A program made the translations under genes and the position numbers. A stretch of 64,000 nt of DNA from Gracilariopsis chorda. Its lineage: Eukaryota; Rhodophyta; Florideophyceae; Gracilariales; Gracilariaceae. The notes below the pieces were generated by a model, which did no database searches, was not told the origin of the DNA, and saw only the letters and a program-made list of their open reading frames with translations. The stretch covers positions 329,213 through 393,212 of the forward strand of contig NBIV01000040.1 of NCBI GenBank assembly GCA_003194525.1, given 5' to 3'. Below are positions 52,419 to 63,690 of the stretch, piece by piece. Within the stretch, counting starts at the first letter, position 1. Every line of letters begins with the position of its first letter.

Positions 52419-52488
52419 CGCTTGCGAAGCCTGTGCCGTACATCATTATTATACGGTACAGCATTGTGCGTCACAGACTTCGCAAGCG
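52419..52488. repeat. 70-bp foldback
   Basis: 52419-52435 (CGCTTGCGAAGCCTGTG) pairs with 52472-52488 with one mismatch. Inner CCGTA/TACGG pairing occurs near 52436-52457. Confidence 0.8.
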
Positions 52489-53312
52489 AAAGTCGCTGCG
52501 ACAGCCTATTGAAATGACTTGGCCGCAGAATTTGTCGCCACGTCAGACACAGGCAGCCTTGTCGCGCCTATTTGTTGTTGTTGTTTTTGGGAGGACGAAG
52601 CCCTCTTCCTACTTCGAGGTACCAACTCTCTAAGAAGCTAGTCTCTGCCGCGTAGGCCAAGTTCTGGAGACATACCTAGTTGCAGATCCATTTTGCTTCC
52701 TGTTGATTTGCGCTAACGGGAAGGTCGGCAGCCCACGACAGTCGGATGTATGGCTTGTGTCCAAAGCGGGGCCAATATCGATTTCCGTGTGATCGCTTAG
52801 CACAGTGCAAATCCAGCAAAAGCGACTTGGCACCGCAGCTCTGGTAGGGTGCGCTACCACAGCTTCGACTTCAACCCATTTCGCCTGGAAGAGTTTAATG
52901 ACATCCCCGGTCTGGTCACAGTCAGCTGTCAGACACTCCCCGATGTTTCACCCGGTAGCCACATACCTATAAGGGCAGAAGGCGTACAGTAGAAGGCTAC
53001 TCTTGCTCTGCATCCTGAATGTGCTCGATATGTCTACCGGAGGTAAGGGTTAGCGATCAGAAGGGCTTAACTTGAGAAAGGGCTTTACTTGAGACGGCCC
53101 TACTGTAAATGACGTAATCTCATATCTCCAAGCTTCCACTTTACCCTTTCTTGACATTCCCTCACCCTTGAACACCGCACTCAACCGGCCCCTTCTCCAC
53201 CCCAATACGCCATTCTCTACGCAATGCCTCTGTCAATGCGACGCCAAACCGCTAGAATAAAACGTCTAACACAGCGTAGAAGCGAAGAACAAGCAAACCG
53301 AATCCGCGCGGT

Positions 53313-54225
53313 ATGAAGTGCAACGCCCTCAGGGAGGGATTCTTGGTACTTGATTGTTTTCCCGATATTATCGGTTGTGTAGTGTGTATATGAACTACGC
53401 CCCACTACGGTGGGTATGGACACGTGGGACACGGTTTTGGGTCAATTGGCGGTTGGCCACAGTAGTGGATGTTGCCACGGAATGTGGAGTATTTTAGTTA
53501 ATTTTATTTATTATTTTCACACCCATTTCTGGGAAGCTAGTACTTAGTGCGACGGCGCACTGCCGTCGCACCAGTAAACCTTCCCCAACAAGGGACCCCA
53601 ACCTGGGGAATTGGCTCTGAGCTTTACCGCCTCCGCGTGTTCTCAACTCCTCCTTGGAGGGAAGCACCGTAGTGTACGGAAGTTCACCCCCCTTGCAAAT
53701 CTAAAGGAGACCCATCATTGAGAGTACTAATTGTTCCAATCATATTGGTGTTTCGCCCTGTATAGGGAGTCCTGTCCACCGGCATTGCCGTATCTACTCG
53801 TCGCTCTCGCGACCCACTCGTCCTTCCTCTTTCCCCTTTTTAGGGTAGCACCTCCCGCTATCCGCGGCCCTCGTGTGCGCATCCGCTCACACACCCCCAC
53901 TTACGTGGAAACATACCTCTACTGAGGATCACGCCCCGCTCACGCGGATACCGATTCTTCGCCTTCACCTCCCTGCGCGAGTCGCGACAGGTGTCCCTGG
54001 TCTTACAAACCGGCTTCGCCGTGACACCTCTGGGAGGGCTCTACCCAACTGGGTTCACCTCGTGAGAGGAAGATCCCGGACGTCTTTCGGTGTTTTTCCC
54101 CTTTGGGGCATTGCACCACAAAGTGGTCTCCTGACTTAGAATCGGTTTTTGCTTTCCCTCTTACGAGGTTTGTTTTCATTCACCGGAAGTTCCGTGATCG
54201 TTTCCCGTCGTAACGGTATTTTCTC
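53313..54225 (+). repeat. 5' LTR and leader of element B
   Basis: Non-coding and extremely hairpin-rich. Examples are GTGCGACGG/CCGTCGCAC (53547-53571, 9 bp), CCCT-GTAT-AGGG (53756), CCCC-TTT-GGGG (54098) and CCAC-AAA-GTGG (54116). The AT-rich TTAGTTAATTTTATTTATT core (53495-53513) matches the LTRs at 5650 and 7720. The LTR/leader boundary and primer-binding site were not resolved. Confidence 0.65.
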
Positions 54226-56400
54226 ATGTCGAGAAATCCCTCCGATGCGGAGCCAGTGGTTACGCGTAGTCGCTCCCGCGACAACGCGGACTCTTCCGAA
54301 GTTCGGTTCGTACCCCGTATCCCTATACGGACAAGTTCCAGCCGTGCTGGCGCCGCTTCATCGCGGAATGATACCCCCGACCGGGAACCCCGGAACCTCC
54401 TTTTGCCCTCTTTATCACCCCCGCAGGGGAATGCAGCATCGACTCCGGCTGTTGCCGCAGTGCCCCAGGCACCCCGGCCTGCTCCCGCTGTCGCGGCTTC
54501 AAGCCCCCGTGGAACGGGTGATAACACCCCCCAGGGAACTTCCCTGGAATCCCAGGTCCGCGCTCTGTGGACCGCCCATGACACCCTTGTAGGGGAACTA
54601 AAATCCCTCCAAGAGGTGGTCTCGGCAACCCCCGTAAAGGAGGTCGCCGAGGAGCTCCGTATTTTACGGTCTGACGTCAACTCCGTGTTGGAGAGTTTGG
54701 GACAACCCGCCGCCTTCATCGAAGGAGTTGAAGCCCGATTTGATCGGATTGGTGCCCGCCTGGAGACGCTGGAGCAGTTCGTCCTCATGGACAAACCATC
54801 CCCGGGTGATCCGGTAAACGAGGCATCGCACAACGACCAGCTTGCTGGGAAGAAGAAACGCCGTCACCGACGGAAACATCACCGAAAATATTCGGACTCC
54901 GATTCTTCGACATCGTCGGACTCACCCCGAAACCATTCGGTTAGCTCGAGCTCCTCGGACTCCGACTCGGAGGACGAGAAGCGAGGCTACTCCTCCCGCT
55001 CGAAGCGGTCATCGGCCACTGAAGGTGTGGTCCGAACCCGCCAGAAGGGGAGAAGACACCCCGGTCTCCGGGAATTGAAACCGACAAACCCGGATTATCG
55101 GAAGCTTTTATCATACCGGTACTACCGGCTTGAAGATTCGTCACTTGGACGTACGCCCCGTGGTACGGGAAAGGTGCGAGAATGCATTAAGCGAATGCAG
55201 CTCTCGCTCCGCAACCAGTATTTTACTGGAGAGGACCCAGTCCTAGTACTGGATTTCCTATCCTGCTTTGTAGCGGAGGCCGATATCCTCGGTATGAATG
55301 AGGGACAAGCCTATTTGGCTTTACCGTATTTCTTACGGGGAGTGGCGGAGGACCAATAAAACTCTGTCAGAGGATCTTCTCATGCCTCCGAGGGAGGGGT
55401 TACTTGCTGGCCGGAGGCTGTGCAGTATCTTCTGCGCTCCTATGCCACAAACACCGCTATTCAGCAGGCTATCCTCGCTTTGCGAGATACACGCCAGCGT
55501 GCTGGAGAGACCGAGACCGATTACTCGGTGCGCCTTAACAAGGCTTTCCACAGATGTGGTAACTTATACCCCGCTGGGGAGCGCAGTACCATGTTCATTG
55601 ATGGTCTTGACCCGGCAATCCGGAGTTTAGTTACCCGTTATCGGGAGGACAAGCGAAGGATCACCTACCTCGAGCTGGTCCAACACGCTCGAGCGGAAGG
55701 GGATGCACTTCGTGCAAGAACTCCGAACAATCGGTCTAAATCCGCCAAGGCGTTGTTGCTGGAAAGCGAAGCTTCCTCTCTCCCGCTCACCACGGATGGG
55801 AACCCTGGACAGGGATTTGATACCGTGCATTTAGCGCAGGGGGATGGTGTGTCGATACCCACCAGTGAGTTACCGTAAACGACGGAGATGACCCATGATA
55901 CGGGAACAGAAGATCCCGTTCTATACGGTGGTAACAGTCGGGTTCAACCCCAACGACTCCCGTTTTCAAACGGTCAATCCCGTTATCAACGGCCTGGATG
56001 GACTGACACCCGCCCTGTGGTTCGCTTCTCCGATACTCGGAATAATAATCCGCGTGTCGCGGTGCTGGCTCTCATTTGCCACCTGTGCTATGCCCATGGC
56101 CATACCTCTCCTCAGTGTATTTGTTCACTGAAGGATATGGCCAAGGTGGTGGCAAATTATGAGGCCCTCACTCCAGAGGAGAAACGTTCCGTCCCGACGG
56201 CTTCCTACCTCCGTGCTAAAACGGACTTTTCTCACGCCCTACCACAGACCCCGCGTGCGCGGCAAGCTTCATACACCCCGATTCGGGAGATCACGCAACC
56301 ATCCGTTGCAACCCCCGCTTATGCGGATAGAAACCCCCGTCAACGGGATGAAGCACTCGTTGTCGAGGAAACCAACCCACCGCCGAAGGCGGAAAACTAA
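54226..56400 (+). pseudogene. gag of element B
   Basis: One frame from ATG 54226 (MSRNPSDAEPVVTRSRSRDN) with in-frame TAA at 55357-55359 and 55876-55878, ending at TAA 56398-56400. The N-terminal half is Ser/Arg/Pro-rich, with a coiled stretch (EVAEELRILRSDVNSVLESL) and a basic KKKRRHRRKHHRK patch. The capsid-like region (about 55130-55690) has QYLLRSYATN, RDTRQRAGETETDYSVRL and MFIDGLDPAIRSLV, typical of retrotransposon gag. A CCHC knuckle, CHLCYAHGHTSPQC, lies at about 56077-56118. Protein roles are inferred from the family. Confidence 0.85.
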
Positions 56401-56404
56401 CTGA

Positions 56405-58200
56405 GGGAGTCTCCCCTTTGGGAGAGGCGTCCTCAAAACGAGGCTGTTGGCGCCCGAGGCGTCCTCGCCTCGCTCCCCGGTGAAAGTCCTCTCGAGGAAA
56501 GACACCGCTGACGCGGACTCTGCGCACCTCGGTGTGTTGCGTCGCCCGTGGATACGGAGTAAAAATCCCCGGATTCCCGGTAGAGTCTTGGTCTTGGCCA
56601 AGCGCAATTATAAGGTCTATGCCGACCTTGGCCTTGACCCCCAGTTTATGGTGAGGTTTCTCACCGTCCTGGATACAGGTGCAGGCCCCAACTTTGTCGT
56701 GGAATCATTGTTACCCCCGCTTGTGCGGTCGCGTATCCGCTCTGACGCGGTCCCCGACATTTCGGATGCGAACAACAATCCGTTACAAACGGTGGGTACA
56801 GTGGACCTCGTCGTGAGACTTGGTACATCTGTGGTGAAGTTGGACTTCATCATTTGCCGTTCACTGGCAGCACCAGTCATACTGGGATGTGATTACTGCG
56901 ACAGATTTGTCGACGCAATCAGGCCCCGCCTCAGGCGTGTAGAACTTGACGACGGATCGTCGGTTCCGATTGTTCGCCGCCCGCTAAAGCGGTCCTCTCG
57001 GAAACAAGTTCCGCTCCCTGCTGCGCAGGAACCACCGCCCGCGTCCCGCGAGTCCACCAAGCTCCGCGTCGCTGCCTCGGTTTCTATACCGGCGGAGTCC
57101 CAAGTCTGGGTACAGGTAAATTCCCGTCAACACGGTCTTCGGGTTATACAACCCCTCGCCTCGTTGTACGAGAAATCCCAGCTGGCGCTGGCTAATGGAA
57201 TTGTCTCCATTTCCCCGGATGTTCCTTTCCGGATATTGGTTGCCAACCTTGGCAAACACCCCCAGTATCTGGTCAAACACCAAGTAATTGGGAGTGTAAC
57301 CCCCCATCCTATGGGAATGCTGCCAACGAAGATGACAGCCGCCGATGTACTCGGAGTTACCACCTCTTCTGAGGAGTTCACCCCGCCGTCCGAAGACGTC
57401 AAGTCTAAGGAGGGGGAGGAAACCGCTACTTCAGCGTCGAACATACCGAGTAACTCGGAATTGCGAACCACACCTGTTCCACAGGACAATGCTCCATCGA
57501 GCAATGACCGGATTGATCCGGAAAAAGCACTTGAAGCGCTGGACTTCAGCCACGTGCCAGAGTCGCACCGCAACAAACTACGTACTATGTTACGGGAATT
57601 CACCACAATGTGGGATGGCTCGCTTGGCGAGATTGATGCAACGGAACACCGGATCGATTTAATCCCCGGTGCGCGACCGGTTGCACAACCCCCTTACAGG
57701 GCAGGTCCGAAAGCTCGGGAAGAGGAGCAGTCCCAGGTGGACAAGATGCTCCGCGCAGGTGTGATTGAGCCCGCTCAATCGCCCTGGGCATCCCCAGTTG
57801 TACTGGCTTTAAAGGCTGACGGAACCTGGAGGTTCTGTGTCGACTACCGCCGGCTCAATGCCGTGACTGTTAGGGACACGTACCCCATCCCTCGTATGGA
57901 CGAGTGCATTGACTCCCTTGGAGACGCCACCGTGTTCACGGCCCTTGATGCCAATTGGGGATATTGGCAAGTACCTGTCAGACAGGAGGATCGCGACAAA
58001 ACCGCATTCACCTGCCATGCAGGAACGTACCGCTTCAAGCGGATGCCATTTGGGTTAACCAACGCCCCCGCCACCTTTCAGCGTGCAGTAGATATTCTAC
58101 TCAACCGCTTTAAGTGGCGGAGTTGTCTGGTCTACCTTGATGATATTATCATCTTCTCCAACTCGTTGGAAGACCATCTCACTCACGTCCGAGACGTGCT
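56405..58200 (+). pseudogene. pol of element B, part 1: protease and reverse transcriptase
   Basis: This frame is +1 relative to gag and opens only after the gag stop, without an ATG; the first frame codon resembling a start is TTG 56447. The aspartic protease has FLTVLDTGAGPNFV (about 56655-56700). The RT has SPWASPVVLALKADGTWRF, VDYRRLNAVTVRDTYPIP, FTALDANWGYWQV, FKRMPFGLTNAPATFQR and the YLDD catalytic site (about 58132). After about 58200 the frame is lost by an indel and the domain continues in another frame. There is no overlap with gag, so how pol would be expressed in an intact relative is unclear. Confidence 0.88.
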
Positions 58201-60225
58201 GACCGTACTTCCGCGATGCGGGAATTACCATCAAGTTGAGGAAATGCGAGTTTTTCACAGATACTGTGAAGTATCTGGGTCACATTATCCGTCCTGGACG
58301 GTTAGCGATCGAGAAAGCTCGAGTCAAATCCCTCGTTGAGGCGAAAGAACCCCGTACTCAAACGGAACTGCGCTCCTTTCTGGGGCTGGTCAACGTCTAT
58401 CGAAGGTTTATCCCGAACTTTTCGGATACTGCAGCGCCCCTGAACGCGTTGTTGCGAAAGGGGAACCCCCAAAACTGGGAACATTTACGCCCGAGCAATC
58501 GGAAGCCTTTAACTCCTTGAAGGAGGCTGTCACATCAGCACCAATCCTACATCTCCCAAAACTTGGGTTGCCATACTCCGTAGATACGGACTCGAGCGAC
58601 TACCAAGTCGGGTGTGCTCTTTTTCAAACCACCCCCGAGGGGGAACGACACCCAATTGGTTATTGGTCGCGCTCGCTCAATGTCCATGAGCGGAACTACT
58701 CCGTATCGGAGAAAGAGTGCCTCGCCGTCGTATGGGCGATGACCACTCTGCGCCCCTACCTTATGGGAGTCCATTTCACCGTGTACACGGATCATTCCTC
58801 ACTGAGGTGGTTAATGAATATCTCCGACCCGTCGGGACGCCTCATGCGCTGGAGACTCCGCCTCGCGGAATATGACTTCCAAGTCATTTATAAAAAAGGG
58901 CGCGCAGAACACCCAAGCCGACGCTCTGTCGCGTTTACCCACAAGTGGGGAGGCACTCCCAACGGAGGATGATGAAGTCCCATGTTTCATGGCAATGGAC
59001 CCGGATGATCCGGAATGTGCCGTCGAGGCTGAGCCAGAAAACTGGGACGAAGATGCTGACTTCGACTACCTACTCGCATCGCGAGATGATTCTGAGAAAC
59101 CCATACCGGGAAATTATGTACCGGTTGAGACCGAGGAAATGATCCGAGAACAATTCGGGGACCCCTTCTGTACAAGGATACGTGCACGCCTCAACGGCGG
59201 AGAGAACCTCCCCTTCGGGGTGAACGACATTGGTTACCTCGTGAGGACCGTCGAGGCTACCCCACAAGTTGTGGTACCGCACACGCTACAGAAGCGGATA
59301 TTGCACCTTTCGCATTACCCGAAACTCGGGGGACACTCCGGTGGGAGGAAGCTTTATCTAACCCTTCGCAGGGATTTCTACTGGCCCGCCATGGCGGTTG
59401 ATTGCTACGCTACGGTGCGGTTTTTGCACGCAATGCGCGAAGAACCGGGTCAAACTCCGGAAGCACTCCAAACGGATGAAGCTATTCCCCGCCAGGGCGC
59501 CGCTCGAGTTTGTCGCAATTGACATTCTCGGACCATTGCTCTCTACCAGGAGAGGCAACAAGTTCCTACTCGTTATTACGGACAGGTTCTCGAAATTAGT
59601 TCGGACAGTCCCCTCTAAAGAGGATTACCGCCTACACGGTCGCTCACGCCTTTGTGCGGCATTGGGTGTTTGCCTACGGACCTCCTTTGGAGCTACTTTC
59701 CGACAACGGGAAACAGTTCGCATCGCAATTTTTCCAGGACGTCTGTCGGATACTGGACGTGAAGAATCTCTTCACGACCACGTATCATCCCCAGTCTAAT
59801 GGGCAGGTCGAGCGTTTCAACCGGACAATGCTCGCAGCTCTCCGTGCTTACACGGCTGACCACCCCAAGACTTGGGATATCTACACGGATGCCGTGACCT
59901 TTGCGTACAATACGCAGGTACACCGGACTACCGGAATATCCCCTTTCGAGTTGGTCCTTTCACGGACACCCCCGCCAATGGCGTTGGAATCCCAACCTAC
60001 GTTGGACGCGTTCCCTTCTGTGAAGGATTACCGCCAGAAGTGGAAAGCATGGCTGACCAAGCTGGTACCCGCAGCGCGGAAGGCGATGGACCACGCCCAA
60101 GCCGCCTACAAACGGAATTTCGATGCTCGCTTGCGAGGAGGCAAACCGGAACAGATCAACTCCGGGGACTTCGTATTCGTCCGCAAGGAGTACTACAACC
60201 CTGAAAGGGAGAAAGCACCATAAGC
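58200..60225 (+). pseudogene. pol of element B, part 2: RNase H and integrase across several frames
   Basis: RT connection 58230-58520 (KYLGHIIRPG, RSFLGLVNVYRRF); RNase H 58517-58950 (VDTDSSDYQVGCALFQ, KECLAVVWAMTTLRPY, YTDHSSLRWLM, then ADALSRLP in a shifted frame). Integrase zinc site at 59305-59440 (HLSHYPKLGGHSG...CTQCAKN, across a frameshift). Core: FVAIDILGPL at 59508, LLSDNGKQF at 59694 and SNGQVERFNRTM at 59797 carry the D, D and E residues. The integrase C-terminal region runs to 60223 and on in another frame. At least five frame changes occur, so the enzyme set is dead although each catalytic motif is intact. Confidence 0.85.
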
Positions 60226-61770
60226 TCTCGCCTGTGGCGGATGGTCCTTTCAAGGTTATCTCCGTCACGACGGACACAGTGGTTGTGGAAATGGGTGAAC
60301 GCGCATGAGCGGTTATCTCGCGATCGCATCGTGCTAGCTCCGCCACCCTCGACTGAGGCTGCACCAGCTACGCTGGACCCTACGCTGGAATATGGCTCTG
60401 CATCCGATACAATCGGTGGTGAGACGGCCTACCGTGCTACCAACACCCCTCCCGGGGACTCTCAGACCTACCGACCCTGTCGGACTCACCGGCTCAGCCG
60501 GGTAATTCGGGCCTCTCTGTGCCCGCCCTATGGCGCGAATCTACACCCGCCAGGCGGGGCATGTTATCCCTTATCCCGCCGCTCCGTCTCAGGAGGGGGA
60601 GGAGAACACTCGTTTTCGAGGAATGAGATCGCCGTCGCAACGGGAAACACGCCGTACCATACGGACAACTGACCGCGGAGCACGGAGTATCTCACGCGAC
60701 ACTAATCCCCCGTCCTCGGGCAGCGCTGTGCAACAGGAACCAGACGCGCAGGTCCCGCAAAGGCGGCAAATACACCGTGTTACACGGGAAGCTGAAACGC
60801 AGCTACCGCACACCCCTGTCAGGGAAGGATCCCCGAATACGGGAGTACGGCGACAATCGCCCTCAATCCCCTGGGCAGGGAGATGCCTCAAAGCCGCCAT
60901 TGGCGGAAGTCCCCGCGGAAGCGGTTCAATCAGGTCGCTCAGACCGCGCCCCGCGGAGAAGAGGCGCCCAGATACACCAGCGCCGCTGGGAAATACCCAC
61001 ACCCCTATCGGGGGGGTAGCCAAGCCGCATCCGAAGCTTCAGGCCCTGGCGCGCAGCGCTCGGAAACGCTCCCCGTCGCAGACGGAATCGAAGCCCCCGG
61101 GGAATAATGCGCCAACTACCGCAACGCTGCGGCGAAGAACCGAGGAACTCGGGAAAAACGCGCGCGCATCGCACGCTCGAAACGTACCGGACGCTGCTCC
61201 TCCATGGAGACGGTGCACCGCACTTAGCGGCCAGGCCCCTGAAAAGGGTGTCATCGGCACCTGCCCGGCACCCCCAAAGGGGAATTTTGACCAAAATACC
61301 GGTGTACCGGAGTTAGCCTTAGGCAACCCCCAGTAGCCGGGGACACCACGGCGCCGCCGGAACGTACGGTGCAGAGCGCTCGTGCGCCTGGCAGGGAGGC
61401 GGTTTGCCATCCAACCACCGTGCCGCACGGGACCCCCAGGGGATCGTGGAAACGCCGATTCCGCAGGAGCGGTCATCTTCCCGCAAACTCGCGGTTCGTG
61501 AGTTCAACCGCGAATGCGGAGTTCAAGTCCCCCGCCGGTTGGCGGTTCGCCTGGCCTACCGTGAAGACGGGAACAACGACACCCAATGGGGAATGACTTG
61601 CCGGGGAAAACCGTGACACCACATACCCTCTTGAGGGATATTTTCCCGCATGAGCAGCGGCCACTAGGACAGCGCACGGCAACGTCGGAGTTATCGCCGA
61701 ACACCCTGCTAAGGGACATTATACCGCACCGCGGACAACCCTCGCAAGGGAGTACAACCACCACCCGGCA
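60226..61770 (+). other. Low-complexity linker of element B pol
   Basis: About 1.5 kb between the integrase C-terminus and the chromodomain. It is GC-rich and Pro/Arg/Ser-rich in every frame, with dense micro-hairpins. It corresponds to the poorly conserved 1800-2850 stretch of element A. Confidence 0.5.
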
Positions 61771-62029
61771 CGGCCGGCAGGTCTACGAACGAGAGTTCGT
61801 AGTAGACCGACTTGTCGGACACACCTGGGACCAGGATGGTATTCTACAATACCGCGTCCGCTGGTACGGGTACGACCCCAGTGGGGATACGTGGGAGCCA
61901 ATTGAACACCTCCCACGGTCGCAGATCGTGCGATACCACCGTCAAACGGGAACTGCAGCCCAGCCACGCTGGTTAATGCCCAAGTTGGGTAACGTTGCCG
62001 CGCGAGCGGAGGGCAATGAGAAAGGATAG
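61771..62029 (+). pseudogene. Chromodomain at the end of element B pol
   Basis: The frame ends at TAG 62027-62029. YEREFVVDRLVGHTW, then YRVRWYGYDPSGDTWEPIEHL and PRSQIVRYH form a chromodomain with the aromatic positions (Y, W, Y) of the methyl-lysine cage region largely present. It is homologous to 2930-3090 in element A. In chromoviruses this module guides integration. Confidence 0.88.
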
Positions 62030-62419
62030 CAAGGGAAAGTCCGTCTAAGACGGGGAATGCTAATTGGAAATCACCGTTCTAAACGGGAAAGTTTATTCAG
62101 GGGAGCAGCTAGCTCCTCACGATACTACACTACACTAACTGGCATAGCCAGGGAAAGAATACCAGGAAAACTGGACAAAAGGAGCTCACTCTTCGCCGTT
62201 GCCCGGGGCGTAACCCCAGCAAGGCGGTAGGCCAACGCGTCCGCCATGGTGGTGATCCCCCGATACCTCGGCAGCGCTAAGACCGGCACCCCGGAGAAAA
62301 CGCGCGATGATCTCGTTTTCATTCGCCGTTACCCGCTGGGGATAGAAGGTCCGGCACTCGCCGCCGAAGGGTCAGCAGCCGGCTCGGCCGGAGGTACCCC
62401 CTGGGGAAGCTTCCGCGCT

Positions 62420-63690
62420 AGCGCCGGTGTCCTCTACGTCCATCTCCCCGGGCTCTTCCGGATCGTTATCGACCATTGGGTCATCCCGCCGTATGCGCGG
62501 TAGTAATCGTCAGAATCGACGTACCCCACGGGTGGTCTTCCGGCACATGCCGGGGCGCATCGCGAAGTTCGCGCGCCTCCTCGGAGGAAATTTCCCGGAA
62601 CTCCCAGGGGTCGAAGTAGATAAAATCACCGCAAGGGCGGTGTTTCTACCCAGTCCCGGGCCACCGGTGTTACCGCTGCCGCCATCCAGACGACCGCTTT
62701 GCTCCAGCGGGACCTCACTCCAGCTAACGCTGTCGATGTACCCAAGTAATTGGAGGACCTCTTCATTGTTGGCCTGGCCCCAAGGGGGATGCGAAGATCC
62801 AGGTTTCGGATCGCTGCCCGCACGCGCGGTTGAAGGAACCAGAGAGATACTGGTCGTACGCCTCGTTGAGGATATAAGCCGCATTGCGGGCCGCCCACTC
62901 CGTAACCACTACGGACCACAACCCCGACCGGGGATCCTGCATGAGCAGCGAACCGAGGTACGTAAGTACCGGCGGAAGTTCTACGTAGCACCCCCGGCAG
63001 GCTTCATGGAAGCGCCACCACTCGGGGAGTGCTACATACCGACCTAGTCGGTGAGGCGGCGCAATCCGCTCTATCTCCACGTTCTGATACGGGATAAAGT
63101 ACCCGAATCGGGATCGCCAACGCCGCTCGTAGCGGATGAAGTTTTGGAGAAAGTTGGACCGGTATTGCCGGGGAAGGTACCTGAACTCCGCCCGAATAAT
63201 CGGTCGCTCCCAGCAAAGGGCCTCTTGCCGCGCTGCGGGGAAATTCCTCCAAGCGAGGGTCTCGAGGCGGAACAGGTTCTCGCCGTACCCAATCTCCCCG
63301 CGAGTGCGGAAGTAGCTAATGTCGAAGCCAAACTCCGGTGGGACCGGTACATCGAATGGAGCCCGGCTCTGCCGTTGGTACGCCATCCGCGTCAGCGCGG
63401 TCTGCGCCGCAGCGACGGTCTCGCCCGAGTTTCTTCGGAGGTGGTGACGCGGAATCGCAATCCGGTGACGCCAATCCACGATGTGGTGACTGCTCTGGGC
63501 AGATCCCCCGGAAGGGTGTCTGAACCATCCGCATAAGCGGTGACCAACCCCTCATTGAGGACAGCGACCGGGTGAAACCACGGGGGAAGGCGCAGGCGCG
63601 ACGCGTGATTCCGATTCATCGGGTTGAGCCCCACCAGGGTGTTGTAAGTTGGCCAGTTGGACACCGGAGTGGTTCCGGAGGACACCACCG
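62420..63690 (-). pseudogene. Antisense accessory ORF of element B (unrecognised protein)
   Basis: Minus-strand coding sequence homologous to 5116-3572 of element A, split here by frameshifts. The segments are 63688-63470 (with PPWFHPVAVLNEGL), 63479-62765 (RAEFRYLPRQY, FGYFIPYQNVEIERI, CYVELPPVLTYLGSLL, EWAARNAAY), 62840-62770 (NNEEVLQLLGYIDSVSW), 62630-62500 (GDFIYFDPWEF, PRHVPEDHPWG) and 62495-62420 (DDPMVDNDPEEPG). All segments align in order with element A. The upstream part towards 63950 is unclear. No domain, signal or membrane span was recognised. Position is after pol and before the 3' LTR, transcribed towards pol. Confidence 0.7.

Larger units (their letters stand above)
49349..53312. 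other. Gene-poor interval before element B
   Basis: About 4 kb without a supported gene. It begins with a GCC/GCG trinucleotide run (49352-49378) in the leader of the RING-RAWUL gene. It contains dispersed repeat copy 2 (50191-50276) and a 70-bp foldback (52419-52488). Frames at 50427-50801 and 51662-52131 are open on both strands but show no recognisable protein. Probably old transposon debris. Confidence 0.5.
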
